Positions 1 to 6,641 of a stretch of DNA of 12,922 bases are shown piece by piece. The translations under genes were made by a program, and so were the position numbers. Source of the DNA: Dehalococcoidia bacterium CG2_30_46_19. GTDB lineage: Bacteria; Chloroflexota; Dehalococcoidia; GIF9; AB-539-J10. The stretch spans positions 1 through 12,922 of the forward strand of contig MNYD01000064.1 of assembly GCA_001872925.1 (NCBI GenBank), in the 5' to 3' direction. How positions within the stretch are numbered: the first letter of the stretch is position 1; the number at the start of each line of letters is the position of its first letter. The notes under the pieces were generated by a model, which had not been told where the DNA came from, did no database searches, and saw nothing but the letters and a program-made list of their open reading frames with translations.

Positions 1-34
1 TGTAATGTGCTTCTATTCATTACTCGGTATGTCT

Positions 35-598
35 GGGAAAAGAGAACTAATCCTCGAAAGGGGATTGAAACAGGTCATCGCCCAATTGAACCACGCTATC
101 CTCGCCCTGGGAAAAGAGAACTAATCCTCGAAAGGGGATTGAAACTATCATAAGCTTCCCAGGCATCATCCCTTATCTTACGGGGGAAAAGAGAACTAAT
201 CCTCGAAAGGGGATTGAAACCTGTCAATTTTCACCTCCCAGTGATTTATTTACTCTAGGGGAAAAGAGAACTAATCCTCGAAAGGGGATTGAAACGGGTA
301 TTCGCTATCATGCTTGCCGCTCCTGGCTGCCTCATGGGAAAAGAGAACTAATCCTCGAAAGGGGATTGAAACACCTCCTGGGCAAATCTTTTCAGCCTTT
401 AACGCGAGCTTGGGAAAAGAGAACTAATCCTCGAAAGGGGATTGAAACCCACCACCAATTTCCCAAACACCGACTGGCTGAGCAAGGGAAAAGAGAACTA
501 ATCCTCGAAAGGGGATTGAAACCAGAGTGACGCCGATATTCAACCTGTCAATGTATGGCTGGGGAAAAGAGAACTAATCCTCGAAAGGGGATTGAAAC
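35..598 (+). CRISPR. CRISPR array, 8 repeats, trailer end
   Basis: Eight identical 37-bp repeats begin GGGAAAAGAG and end ATTGAAAC, at 35-71, 109-145, 184-220, 259-295, 336-372, 412-448, 486-522 and 562-598. The seven complete spacers are 37, 38, 38, 40, 39, 37 and 39 bp and unrelated to each other; bases 1-34 are probably the 3' part of another spacer. Each repeat can fold AATCCTC against GGGGATT around a GAAA tetraloop, which leaves the GAAAC tail. The ATTGAAAC 3' end is the 8-nt crRNA handle known from type I and type III systems with Cas6 processing, so transcription is inferred to run on the plus strand, with leader and newest spacers left of the window. No cas gene is present here. The last repeat shows no decay, unlike many trailer ends. 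I saw no spacer match elsewhere in the window by eye. Confidence 0.98.
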
Positions 599-604
599 TT
601 AACA

Positions 605-1465
605 GTGGGCATTTCATCGTTCCGCCTCATTGCGGGTGAAAAGCGACCTGCTACAGAGATAGAAGCTCAGAAAGAGGCGGGAGTCGGCCAGTTTGAAACC
701 ATGATTCTGGATAACCTCAAGAAGGCCGGAGTACAGAATACGATTAAGAACGAACGTCTCAAGCTTGACCGCATCGACCCCTACGCTGGAGAGTGGCTGC
801 ACGCTGAGGGTGAGTACACGGAAAAGGACGGCACTACACGCCGGGTAGCGGTCTGCATTGGTCCAGAATATGGCACTGTAGGCACAGAACTGGTCAAAAA
901 AGCGGCTAAAGAAGCGGTCAAGGGTGTCGGTTTTGACCTGCTAATAGTCTGTGGCTTTGCCTTTGACCCTCATGTCTCCGAGGAAGCCAAGCGCTACGGC
1001 AAGCTAAATGTGTTGGTAACTCGTATGAATCCTGACCTTTCTATGGGCGACGAACTTTTGAAGACAACTGGTGCTGGTAATCTCTTTATGGTCTTCGGCG
1101 AGCCCGATGTTGACATCAGAAAGCAAAAAGACGGTAAAGTAGTTGTCAAAATAAAGGGTGTAGATATATATGACCCAACAACCGGGCAAATTCGCAGTAA
1201 TTCTACCGATGACATTGCCTGTTGGTTCATTGACACCGACTATAACGAAGAGAGCTTCTTTGTCCGCCATGCCTACTTTACTGGTGCTGACGAACCGTAT
1301 GAGAAGCTGAAAAGAGCACTAAAAGCCGAAATTGACGAGGCTGTTTGGTCTTCACTCTATTCTACTGTAAGTCGCCCTTTCGATATACCGAAAACTGGTA
1401 AAATTGCCATCAAAGTCATTAACCATTACGGCGATGAGGTACTGAAGGTCTACGAGGTCAAATAG
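605..1465 (+). pseudogene. C-terminal remnant of Mod-like DNA methyltransferase
   Basis: The open frame of 286 codons resembles the C-terminal region of large type III-like (Mod/COG2189 type) adenine-specific DNA methyltransferases. Recognisable stretches are RVAVCIGPEYGTVG (about 80-93), FDLLIVCGFAFDP (110-122), VLVTRMNPDLSMGDELLK (136-153) and GNLFMVFGEPDVDI (158-171). The family's catalytic parts, the S-adenosylmethionine-binding motif and the DPPY-type motif, are absent. The frame is closed by a TGA inside the last CRISPR repeat (593-595), so the N-terminal part is not just upstream in another frame. The GTG at 605 is the first possible start and has no convincing ribosome binding site; the AAAGGGG in the repeat is about 14 bases away. 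I infer a fragment left when the CRISPR locus or a deletion replaced the 5' part. An expressed standalone C-terminal domain is less likely. The family assignment is from recalled resemblance and is fairly sure. Confidence 0.7.
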
Positions 1466-1568
1466 GCCTTGCACCTGTTCCAGTACACAGGGTTGCACTT
1501 TATAGTGCTTTGGTCGGCGCGCCGAAATCAGGAACCTCAGTTTCCGCCGCTGGTGTCAACACCCACAG

Positions 1569-1624
1569 GGGGTTGGGGACGCCTGGCACTATGAGCCTCC
1601 GACATAACCAACGCCGTGGCAAAC
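1569..1624. repeat. Direct repeat copy A (zinc-ribbon 3' fragment)
   Basis: This stretch matches 2129-2184 at a constant offset of 560 bp. Positions 1588-1624 differ from the other copy at only two bases; the outer part is weaker. In copy B the sequence is the 3' end of the small zinc-ribbon gene (its CHGVGY codons and stop). In copy A the similarity stops at 1624, so it is a gene fragment without its 5' part. The two copies flank the DUF433/DUF5615 module. The rest of 1466-1656 holds no supported gene, only a weak palindrome GCACTTTATAGTGC at 1495-1508 that might end transcription of the methyltransferase remnant. Confidence 0.85.
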
Positions 1625-1656
1625 AGCGGGTCAATCCAGATGAGATCTACCAGCGA

Positions 1657-1773
1657 TTATTCACCCTCCGCCTCTTCATGAATGCGCAGGCGTCCTGGCT
1701 CCACAATCCAGAGGTTGCCAGCGGGTGATTCCCTGTTGAGGGCATCAATCAAGGTTTCCACCAGAATTCGCAT
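1657..1773 (-). pseudogene. DUF5615 PIN-like toxin, internal deletion
   Basis: A 38-codon frame starts ATG at 1773, 12 bp after the stop of the DUF433 gene, which is where the toxin partner of DUF433 antitoxins normally sits. It begins MRILV, the usual first strand of DUF5615 (PIN/Mut7-C-like) toxins. It then jumps directly to ETLIDALNRESPAGNLWIVE and PGRLRIHE, which resembles the C-terminal end of that family (final helix, then a strand of the form VVEPGRxRI). Family members are usually about 110-120 residues, so I infer that roughly 75 central residues carrying most catalytic acidic residues have been lost in frame. It ends in TAA at 1657. The remnant cannot be a working PIN nuclease. An unrelated short peptide is possible but the position and both ends argue against it. 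Confidence 0.6.
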
Positions 1774-1785
1774 ACTTAATCCTCA

Positions 1786-2022
1786 TCAGACCTTCGAAGG
1801 AATGTCTACATAGCGTTCCCTTGTCATTTCAGCAGCGAAAGCTAGCGCTGCCCGTATATCTTCTCGGTTCAGTGAAGGATATGCCTCCAGGATTTCTTCC
1901 TCGCTGGAGCCAGCAGCCAGATTATCCACTATCAAGGAGACCCAAATCCGTGTTCCCTTGATACAAGGCTTACCATGACAGACATTCGGGTCTATAGAGA
2001 TGCGCTCTTTCCAATCGTCCAT
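1786..2022 (-). CDS. DUF433 antitoxin
   Basis: A 78-residue DUF433 protein, the small DNA-binding antitoxin family (VapB-like) usually paired with DUF5615 PIN-like toxins. The family signature GKPCIKGTRI is at residues 17-26, followed by the helical stretch with LAAGSSEEEILEAYPSL and REDIRAAL. I chose the ATG at 2022 because GGAGGAGG lies just upstream; the frame stays open to 2049 but that start would place the ribosome binding site inside the gene. Its toxin partner downstream appears internally deleted, so this is probably an orphan antitoxin, kept as a regulator or a relic. A strong extended -10 lies just upstream. Antitoxins of this sort usually repress their own promoter, which is likely here but not shown. 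Confidence 0.9.
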   Translation of the reverse strand: MDDWKERISIDPNVCHGKPCIKGTRIWVSLIVDNLAAGSSEEEILEAYPSLNREDIRAALAFAAEMTRERYVDIPSKV

Positions 2023-2049
2023 ATTACAAACCTCCTCCATGATTATCAC

Positions 2050-2058
2050 ATTATAGCA
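2050..2058 (-). promoter_or_regulatory. Extended -10 promoter of DUF433 gene
   Basis: On the minus strand TGC precedes a perfect TATAAT (hexamer 2055-2050), an extended -10 element. No good -35 box is seen 16-18 bp upstream, as is common with extended -10 promoters. Transcription would start near 2043, about 20 bases before the chosen ATG and upstream of its GGAGGAGG. This supports the short start at 2022, because the longer start at 2049 would precede the transcript. Confidence 0.6.
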
Positions 2059-2128
2059 TAAAAGGGCTAAACCCTACGGGCTCCTCTGGCATGTTGTTGT
2101 TCATCTTTTATCTTGATTATCCGTTGAG

Positions 2129-2184
2129 GGGTTGAGGGACACTCCCCACTATGAGCCTTCAACATAACCAACGCCGTGGCAAAC
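2129..2184. repeat. Direct repeat copy B (zinc-ribbon 3' end)
   Basis: Second copy of the repeat at 1569-1624. Here it covers the last codons and stop of the intact zinc-ribbon gene plus about 20 bp downstream. This copy is presumably the parent because the reading frame is complete. Confidence 0.85.
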
Positions 2185-2298
2185 GGGGCACTCTTCATAC
2201 TGGTGAATTCCAATAGCGCCTTTCAGAAAAGGCGGTAAGTCTTTCCTGGGGACTTCGCCTTTGCCGTTGCATTTCGGGCACAGTTTCGGGTTCTTCAT
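2149..2298 (-). CDS. Small two-CxxC zinc-ribbon protein
   Basis: A 49-residue protein. It has CPKCNGKG near the start (residues 7-14) and CPVCHGVGY near the end (37-45), two CxxCxGxG-like knuckles as in the DnaJ central zinc domain, so it very likely binds one zinc ion. The start has an ideal GGAGGTG ribosome binding site seven bases upstream. The ATG overlaps the stop of the preceding membrane-peptide gene (ATGA), implying translational coupling and a common operon with that gene and the AAA+ ATPase. The function is unknown; small zinc ribbons of this kind may act as adaptors for chaperones or ATPases, which would fit its neighbour. It is the last gene of the operon. A decayed copy of its 3' end lies 560 bp away. 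Confidence 0.85.
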   Translation of the reverse strand: MKNPKLCPKCNGKGEVPRKDLPPFLKGAIGIHQYEECPVCHGVGYVEGS

Positions 2299-2504
2299 TT
2301 TTTCACCTCCTTCCCGGTATTACTCTTAGTGAAGAATGCTTTCTTCACGATAAAGCCAAAAACTCCAATAACCACAATCACCGGCATCAGCCTGGTGACG
2401 ATGGACACCAGCAGGTCAAAATCTATTAACCCGATGATAATCAGGCATGTCACGGGCACTGCCAGGACCAGCATCAAAATGCCGCGTAATATCCTTCTAA
2501 CCAT
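2295..2504 (-). CDS. Two-helix membrane peptide
   Basis: A 69-residue hydrophobic protein with two probable membrane helices, about residues 7-26 and 31-53, joined by a short IDFD turn. The N-terminus (MVRRILRG) and C-terminus (KKAFFTK...GKEVKK) are basic, which predicts both ends in the cytoplasm. The start at 2504 has GGAG six to nine bases upstream. It begins 21 bp after the ATPase stop and overlaps the start of the zinc-ribbon gene by four bases, so it is the middle gene of a three-gene operon. I do not recognise the family. It may anchor or regulate the ATPase at the membrane; that is inference from context. Confidence 0.8.
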   Translation of the reverse strand: MVRRILRGILMLVLAVPVTCLIIIGLIDFDLLVSIVTRLMPVIVVIGVFGFIVKKAFFTKSNTGKEVKK

Positions 2505-2525
2505 ATCTCTCCATTCCCCCCTCGC

Positions 2526-3851
2526 TCAATTCTCCCTCATCGTCCTGGCATATCCATGATTGGCAGGGGTGTTGAATCCCAGGCGGTGACCATTTCTCCC
2601 GTTTATCCTGGAGATGGCGCTGGTGACCTCTTCCTCGCTGAAGCTGAACTGCTCGGGGTCGTCATGGTTGTTCTGGCTATACTCGATAACCATGGTGTAG
2701 ACTATCTCCTGAATTTGAGCCAGCGTGAAGCCCTCCGTCCTATCGACAAGATAGCGTTGAGTCCCTTCGTCCATGGGTATTTTGCCGGACAGCGATGAAA
2801 TGAACTCTCGGCGATACTCTATCGCAGGACGCGGCAGTTCTATCACCCGGTCAAATCGTGATGGTCGCTGGCTCAGAGCTTTGTCTATTATCTCCAGGTG
2901 GTTTGTTGTTGCTATGGTTATTATCTGTTCATGCTCCTCAACGCCATCAAGCTCGGAAAGCAGGGACAGCAATGGTACCCACCTGCGCCTCTCGTCAGCG
3001 ATGAGGTCGATGTCCTCAATGAAAACAATACAGGGGGAGAGGTCCTGAGCCAGCTCGTATAAGTTTGAGATATAACCCATGCAAACCAGTGCTTCGGCAT
3101 TGGCTATGATGCCGGTTACCCCCGTACTCTGGGCCATAAGCGCCTTACATACCAGGGTCTTGCCGGTGCCGGGTTCTCCAACAAGAAGAATTCCTCGCTT
3201 GGAAGGGATACCGTATCTGGCAAGCCGCCCTTGATTAGCCAGAAAATCGATGGTGTTGGCTTGAACATCCGCCTTCAAATCAGGGGGTAGAATTATGCTT
3301 TCCCAGAGATTGGAAGGTAAGTGCAGGAACCGAATACGCCCGTCGAATTTTAGTTTCTTGCCCCGGTAGAAGTTCTGCTTTTCGGAGATGGACTCAACGC
3401 CCCGGGCAAACTGGTGTATTTCCTCCTTTTTGGGAGCAAGTCCCTCTACCTTTATGGCAGCAACAGAGGATGTTTCTACAGGATATATGGTAATTGTAAA
3501 GCGACTATCCCCTTTTTCCACCAATAAACAGGCCTCTATGGGAAGGTTTTCATATTGGTCATAGTCCGTATTCACGTCAGCGTAGACTGGCTCGGAATAG
3601 CGGTAACCAAGAACGTGGATAACCTTCCATCCCTCGGCTTCAAGATAGCGGTGGAGAGCCCAGGTGAGAAGCTCATTATAATAACGGGGCGCGATGACCA
3701 CGGCATTTTCCCTTTCGCCTTCCCCCAGGAAATTGCTGATAATGGTATTGTTCCTTGTCCGTTGCTGGTGCATATCAGGCGAGAACTCGTCATCTCCCCC
3801 CTGTGAATTAAGCTCTGCCATGATGTCCTCGAAGCTTTCATCCCGGTTCAT
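2526..3851 (-). CDS. AAA+ family ATPase
   Basis: A 441-residue protein with one AAA+ module in its second half. Visible motifs are Walker A GEPGTGKT (225-232), Walker B IVFIEDID (275-282), sensor 1 TTN (315-317) and an arginine-finger region RPSRFDR (329-335), followed by the helical lid to about 415. The order and the SRFDR sequence are typical of the classical AAA clade (FtsH, Cdc48, BCS1, SpoVK relatives). Residues 45-190 form an N-terminal domain I cannot assign; residues 420-441 are a low-complexity tail. There is no protease or membrane segment, so it probably remodels protein complexes in the cytoplasm, perhaps with the membrane peptide and zinc-ribbon peptide encoded just downstream. 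The start is set by AAGGAGGTG ten bases before the ATG. Its promoter carries the TGACA-N7-TGTCA element shared with the operon at 7411. Confidence 0.93.
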   Translation of the reverse strand: MNRDESFEDIMAELNSQGGDDEFSPDMHQQRTRNNTIISNFLGEGERENAVVIAPRYYNELLTWALHRYLEAEGWKVIHVLGYRYSEPVYADVNTDYDQYENLPIEACLLVEKGDSRFTITIYPVETSSVAAIKVEGLAPKKEEIHQFARGVESISEKQNFYRGKKLKFDGRIRFLHLPSNLWESIILPPDLKADVQANTIDFLANQGRLARYGIPSKRGILLVGEPGTGKTLVCKALMAQSTGVTGIIANAEALVCMGYISNLYELAQDLSPCIVFIEDIDLIADERRRWVPLLSLLSELDGVEEHEQIITIATTNHLEIIDKALSQRPSRFDRVIELPRPAIEYRREFISSLSGKIPMDEGTQRYLVDRTEGFTLAQIQEIVYTMVIEYSQNNHDDPEQFSFSEEEVTSAISRINGRNGHRLGFNTPANHGYARTMREN

Positions 3852-3876
3852 TTTTTATTCCACCTCCTTAAAAAAT

Positions 3877-3926
3877 AATCTAGCAATTCCAATAGTAGCA
3901 GAGGGTTGTGACAGCTAGATTGTCAC
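3877..3926 (-). promoter_or_regulatory. ATPase operon promoter with TGACA-N7-TGTCA operator
   Basis: Read in the gene direction, the operator TGACAATCTAGCTGTCA (3925-3909) is followed after 26 bases by an extended -10, TGC-TAGATT (hexamer 3882-3877), then by the AAGGAGG ribosome binding site. No -35 box is seen at the expected place. The operator half-sites TGACA and TGTCA are inverted repeats and end about 40 bases before the expected transcription start, a typical activator position. An 18-bp exact copy in the same orientation precedes the gene at 7411 with almost the same spacing, which is strong evidence that this is a real regulatory site. Confidence 0.65.
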
Positions 3927-3978
3927 ATTTCGTGGAAATTATGGAGGTATCAGCTAAGATTGTTTAGCAACTCCCCTC

Positions 3979-4116
3979 TGTCATTGCGGTGAGCCAAAGC
4001 CCTGAATGTAGTGAAGGGGAAGCGTGGCAATCCTTGTTCCGAGCGAAAGCGAGGAATCTCATGCTCCAGTTTGCTTCGGCTACGCCTCGCAACCGCTAGC
4101 GCTCCTCGCAATGACA
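3979..4116. repeat. Palindromic repetitive element (REP/MITE-like)
   Basis: The 138-bp element is bounded by perfect 10-bp inverted repeats, TGTCATTGCG (3979-3988) and CGCAATGACA (4107-4116). It contains internal shorter inverted segments such as GAGCGAAAGCGAGGAATCTC and GCTTCGGCTACGCCTCGC. It encodes nothing plausible. Elements with such TCATTGCG/CGCAATGA ends are dispersed in many copies in some bacterial genomes, and this one looks the same although only one copy lies in the window. It fills most of the 345-bp gap between the divergent ATPase operon and WYL regulator gene; the rest of the gap holds their two promoters. It may insulate the two transcription units by forming structured RNA. 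Confidence 0.75.
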
Positions 4117-4128
4117 AATAAACAACCT

Positions 4129-4167
4129 CCATCTGACAGTTGACGATGGTCTTAAAATAGCTATAAT
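4129..4167 (+). promoter_or_regulatory. WYL regulator promoter with possible operator
   Basis: TTGACG (4140-4145) and a perfect TATAAT (4162-4167) are separated by 16 bp, a good housekeeping promoter. The start would be near 4174, about 23 bases before the ATG at 4197, with AAGGAAA as ribosome binding site. An inverted repeat, CCATC (4129-4133) and GATGG (4145-4149), straddles the -35 box and could be an autoregulatory operator for the WYL protein. The promoter is well supported, the operator is tentative. Confidence 0.65.
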
Positions 4168-4196
4168 GATGCCAGTCTCAGGGGATAAGGAAAGCC

Positions 4197-5177
4197 ATGA
4201 AAGGTGGTAAGTATAACCGAACATTGCGCCTCATTAATATCATCTACATCCTCAACAATAACCCTAAAGGCATAAGTCCGGCGAAGATAGCCGAGGATTG
4301 CAGCATTAGTACCAGACAAGCGTATCGCGACCTCAGTGACCTTGAACACTACCTCAAGGTTCCGCTCTGGACAGATAAGGGTAAGTGGGGTATTGAGCCA
4401 GGTCGCTATTTGCCACCCATCTCTTTCAGTCTCCCGGAAGCAATGACCATTTTCCTTGCTTCCAGGCTCTTGCTTGCTTACAGCAACGTCTACAATCCCA
4501 GCATCGAGCGCACCTTCATGAAGCTAAATTCCGTCGTTCCCGGGCCGTTAAGAGATGAGATTCGCAAGACCATGGAACAGATGCAGAAGCGAGAGACAGA
4601 CCAGCAGTTTATCAACACTATGGAACTTCTTGCCCGGGCCTGGACAGAGGGGCGCAAAGCAAAAGTATGGTACTGGACGCTGGGAAAGAAGCAGCCGACC
4701 GAACGGATTATCGAGCCATATTTTATTCAGCCCGCGGGTCTGGGGCATGGCAACTATGTCATTGGCTATTGCCATCGGGCAAAGGAAATCCGCACTTTCA
4801 AGATAGAGCGAATCCAGAGAATAGAGTTGTTAGATGAGAAATACACGGTGCCAGCAGATTTTGATGCTAATGAGTTCCTGGGCTCGTCCTGGGGCATCGT
4901 TGTTGAGGGCGAGGTCAAGACCATCAAGCTGAAGATTGACGCCCCGGAGATAATCAGGATTATGGAAGAAACGAGATGGCATCCCTCTCAAGTCACACAG
5001 CGGCAGCCTGACGGCTCAGCCATAGTGACCCTGAAGTTGACAGTGACAACTGAGCTTGTTGGCTTCATACTGAGCTGGGGAGAGAAGGTGGAGGTGCTGG
5101 AGCCGAAGAAACTGCGGGAGAAGGTGATGGAAACGGCAAAAGAGATGGTAAAAATTTATCAGAAGAAGAAATTTTGA
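4197..5177 (+). CDS. WYL-domain transcriptional regulator
   Basis: A 326-residue regulator. Residues about 8-60 form a winged helix-turn-helix of the HTH_11/DeoR-like type (LINIIYILNNNPKGISPAKI, then the recognition helix STRQAYRDLSDLE). Residues about 140-215 form a WYL domain (WYWTLGKKQPTERIIEPYFI, then NYVIGYCHRAKEIRTFKIER), and about 240-320 the C-terminal WCX extension (WGEKVEVLEPKKLREKV). WYL domains bind nucleic-acid or nucleotide ligands, and such regulators commonly control CRISPR, BREX, CBASS and other phage-defence loci. The position called W in the WYL name is not tryptophan here (NYVIGYC). It is transcribed towards the nuclease gene 52 bp downstream, which is probably its co-transcribed target or partner. 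It could also act on the TGACA-N7-TGTCA sites in this window; this is inference. The length is usual for the family. Confidence 0.93.
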   Translation: MKGGKYNRTLRLINIIYILNNNPKGISPAKIAEDCSISTRQAYRDLSDLEHYLKVPLWTDKGKWGIEPGRYLPPISFSLPEAMTIFLASRLLLAYSNVYNPSIERTFMKLNSVVPGPLRDEIRKTMEQMQKRETDQQFINTMELLARAWTEGRKAKVWYWTLGKKQPTERIIEPYFIQPAGLGHGNYVIGYCHRAKEIRTFKIERIQRIELLDEKYTVPADFDANEFLGSSWGIVVEGEVKTIKLKIDAPEIIRIMEETRWHPSQVTQRQPDGSAIVTLKLTVTTELVGFILSWGEKVEVLEPKKLREKVMETAKEMVKIYQKKKF

Positions 5178-5229
5178 CGCAGGGGTGTCAAAGGGGGTGG
5201 GGGAAGATAACGAATAGGCTGGTGATGAA

Positions 5230-6456
5230 ATGGTATCAATTTACGAAGCTGAAGTCCGCAAAAAGTACAAGGTAAAAGAGGACCAACTCACCTCAAGAGT
5301 TTTTGGTGCTCTTGCGATGCTGCCCAAACAGACTGTGTTGCTTCCATTTCTTGAGTTGCTTGCGAAGGACACGGCCTCAGGCCAAGACAAAGATGCCCCG
5401 GTGCTATCCAAAATAACATCATGGCGGTCTGAGGGCGTGAAATCGGCGAACATTAGTTTATGGAAATACGCTGAAGGGAGCTATCCAGATATCTACATTA
5501 AGATGGGTGATTTCGTGATTGTTATAGAAGTTAAGAAGGCTGCACCCGCCACTACTACACAGATAGTAGAGCAATATAGCAATGCTGTAAAGCTCGGTGA
5601 AAAGAAAAGGGAGGGTAAACTTGCTTATTTCCTTTTGACCAACGATGACAAGATACCCGATGCGGTAAATGAAGCGCAAGAGGAATTGAGAGGCGAATTT
5701 CCGAATGCCAGAATCCATTGGAGGCGATGGCCACAGGTTTGGAAATGGCTTAAAGAAATACAAGGAAACCAAGAAGTGAACGGTGTGTCGCAGAAGCTAC
5801 TAGAAGCAACAATTAAACTATTGGAGGCGAATGATATGGCGTATCCCACTGGATTTAAAAAGAATTGGTTCGATGAGAAGGTATGCAATGCCTTGGACAG
5901 GGTGCAAGAGCTATGTCGTGAAATAAGGCTTACCATTAAGGAAGTCAATGCAAAACTGGAAGAAAAGGGATTGGAGAAGCTTGGCAACCAACCGGACCTG
6001 AAAATAACAGGCAAGCTAGGTAACCATGATGAGTGGGTACCTCGCTCATTTCTATTCTATTTCAAAGATAAGCACTGGACAAAAGTGAAAGACCCAAACA
6101 TACACCCGAGCCTATGCATAGAGTTCAATTTAGAGTCTGATTATCAAGGGGTTGGGGTCGGCCTGCTTTGGAATGATCCCAATGAGGAATTGGTTAAGGA
6201 AGTGAGAGAACGTATCTCTGAGCTGGCAGGTGCGGAAGTTGACGATAAGTTGTGGGCTGATGATGGTGAGCTTAGCGTGGGCTGGTGGCTTTCTGCTAAA
6301 GACCTGAGCAATTCAGAGGCACCGGATAAATTGCTTTGCAAACTTGTCCAGATACGTGATTTTGCCAACAAGCTGGAGGAATTGCGCGGGACGCTGGGAT
6401 TAAGAACAGCTCGGGTGTTGAAGAGGATGGGTAAAGGAACTGTGCCCAAAAAGTAG
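5230..6456 (+). CDS. PD-(D/E)XK nuclease-like protein
   Basis: A 408-residue protein. The N-terminal 180 residues look like a PD-(D/E)XK fold: an early helix with E17 in KEDQLTSRVFGAL, then YPDIYI (D87), a hydrophobic strand ending IVIEVKK (E100, K102), and Q111 in a following helix (TTQIVEQYSNAVK). Spacing of D, E-x-K and Q is right for an active restriction-type nuclease. Residues about 185-255 are helical with LLEATIKLLEAND and LCREIRLTIKEVNAKLEEKG, perhaps coiled coil. The C-terminal region to 385 is mixed alpha/beta and not recognised. It lies 52 bp after the WYL regulator with no promoter of its own visible; the ribosome binding site is weak (GGTGATGAA before the ATG). Restriction-like nucleases beside WYL regulators are common in defence islands, so anti-phage activity is likely but not shown. 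Confidence 0.75.
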   Translation: MVSIYEAEVRKKYKVKEDQLTSRVFGALAMLPKQTVLLPFLELLAKDTASGQDKDAPVLSKITSWRSEGVKSANISLWKYAEGSYPDIYIKMGDFVIVIEVKKAAPATTTQIVEQYSNAVKLGEKKREGKLAYFLLTNDDKIPDAVNEAQEELRGEFPNARIHWRRWPQVWKWLKEIQGNQEVNGVSQKLLEATIKLLEANDMAYPTGFKKNWFDEKVCNALDRVQELCREIRLTIKEVNAKLEEKGLEKLGNQPDLKITGKLGNHDEWVPRSFLFYFKDKHWTKVKDPNIHPSLCIEFNLESDYQGVGVGLLWNDPNEELVKEVRERISELAGAEVDDKLWADDGELSVGWWLSAKDLSNSEAPDKLLCKLVQIRDFANKLEELRGTLGLRTARVLKRMGKGTVPKK

Positions 6457-6588
6457 CCAAAACCGCCCAGGCAATGCTGGATGTCTATAAAAAGAGATAG
6501 TTGTTGTGACAACCTGGTTATCTTGTGTGTTATTAAGTGGAATGCCACCTTTTCCCAGGTAGGAACGGCCATATCGTACGATTAAAGA

Positions 6589-6618
6589 TTGACATTGTGG
6601 ATACAAAAGCTCTATAAT
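6589..6618 (+). promoter_or_regulatory. Consensus promoter of the phd/vapC operon
   Basis: A perfect TTGACA (6589-6594) and a perfect TATAAT (6613-6618) are 18 bp apart. The expected start near 6625 gives a leader of about 17 bases with GGAGGT (6630-6635) six bases before the ATG at 6642. Such strong promoters, repressed by the toxin-antitoxin complex, are normal for these operons. The preceding 6457-6588 holds no gene. Confidence 0.85.
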
Positions 6619-6641
6619 GTTACAACAATGGAGGTAACGCT

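Noticed and set aside
1510..1728. Plus-strand open frame of 72 codons
   Set aside because: It runs across the repeat fragment and antisense to the deleted toxin remnant, has no ribosome binding site and no recognisable family.
3950..4132. Minus-strand open frame of 60 codons
   Set aside because: It lies inside the palindromic repeat element; its Arg/Ser-rich product is the usual spurious translation of such repeats.
5174..5191. TTGAC-N8-GTCAA inverted repeat at the end of the WYL gene
   Set aside because: It overlaps the WYL stop codon, has a different spacing from the shared operator and no promoter after it.
6507..6522. Third copy of the TGACA-N7-TGTCA operator upstream of phd/vapC
   Set aside because: Only about 12 of 17 positions agree, the second half-site is lost, and it lies about 90 bp from the -10, unlike the two good copies.
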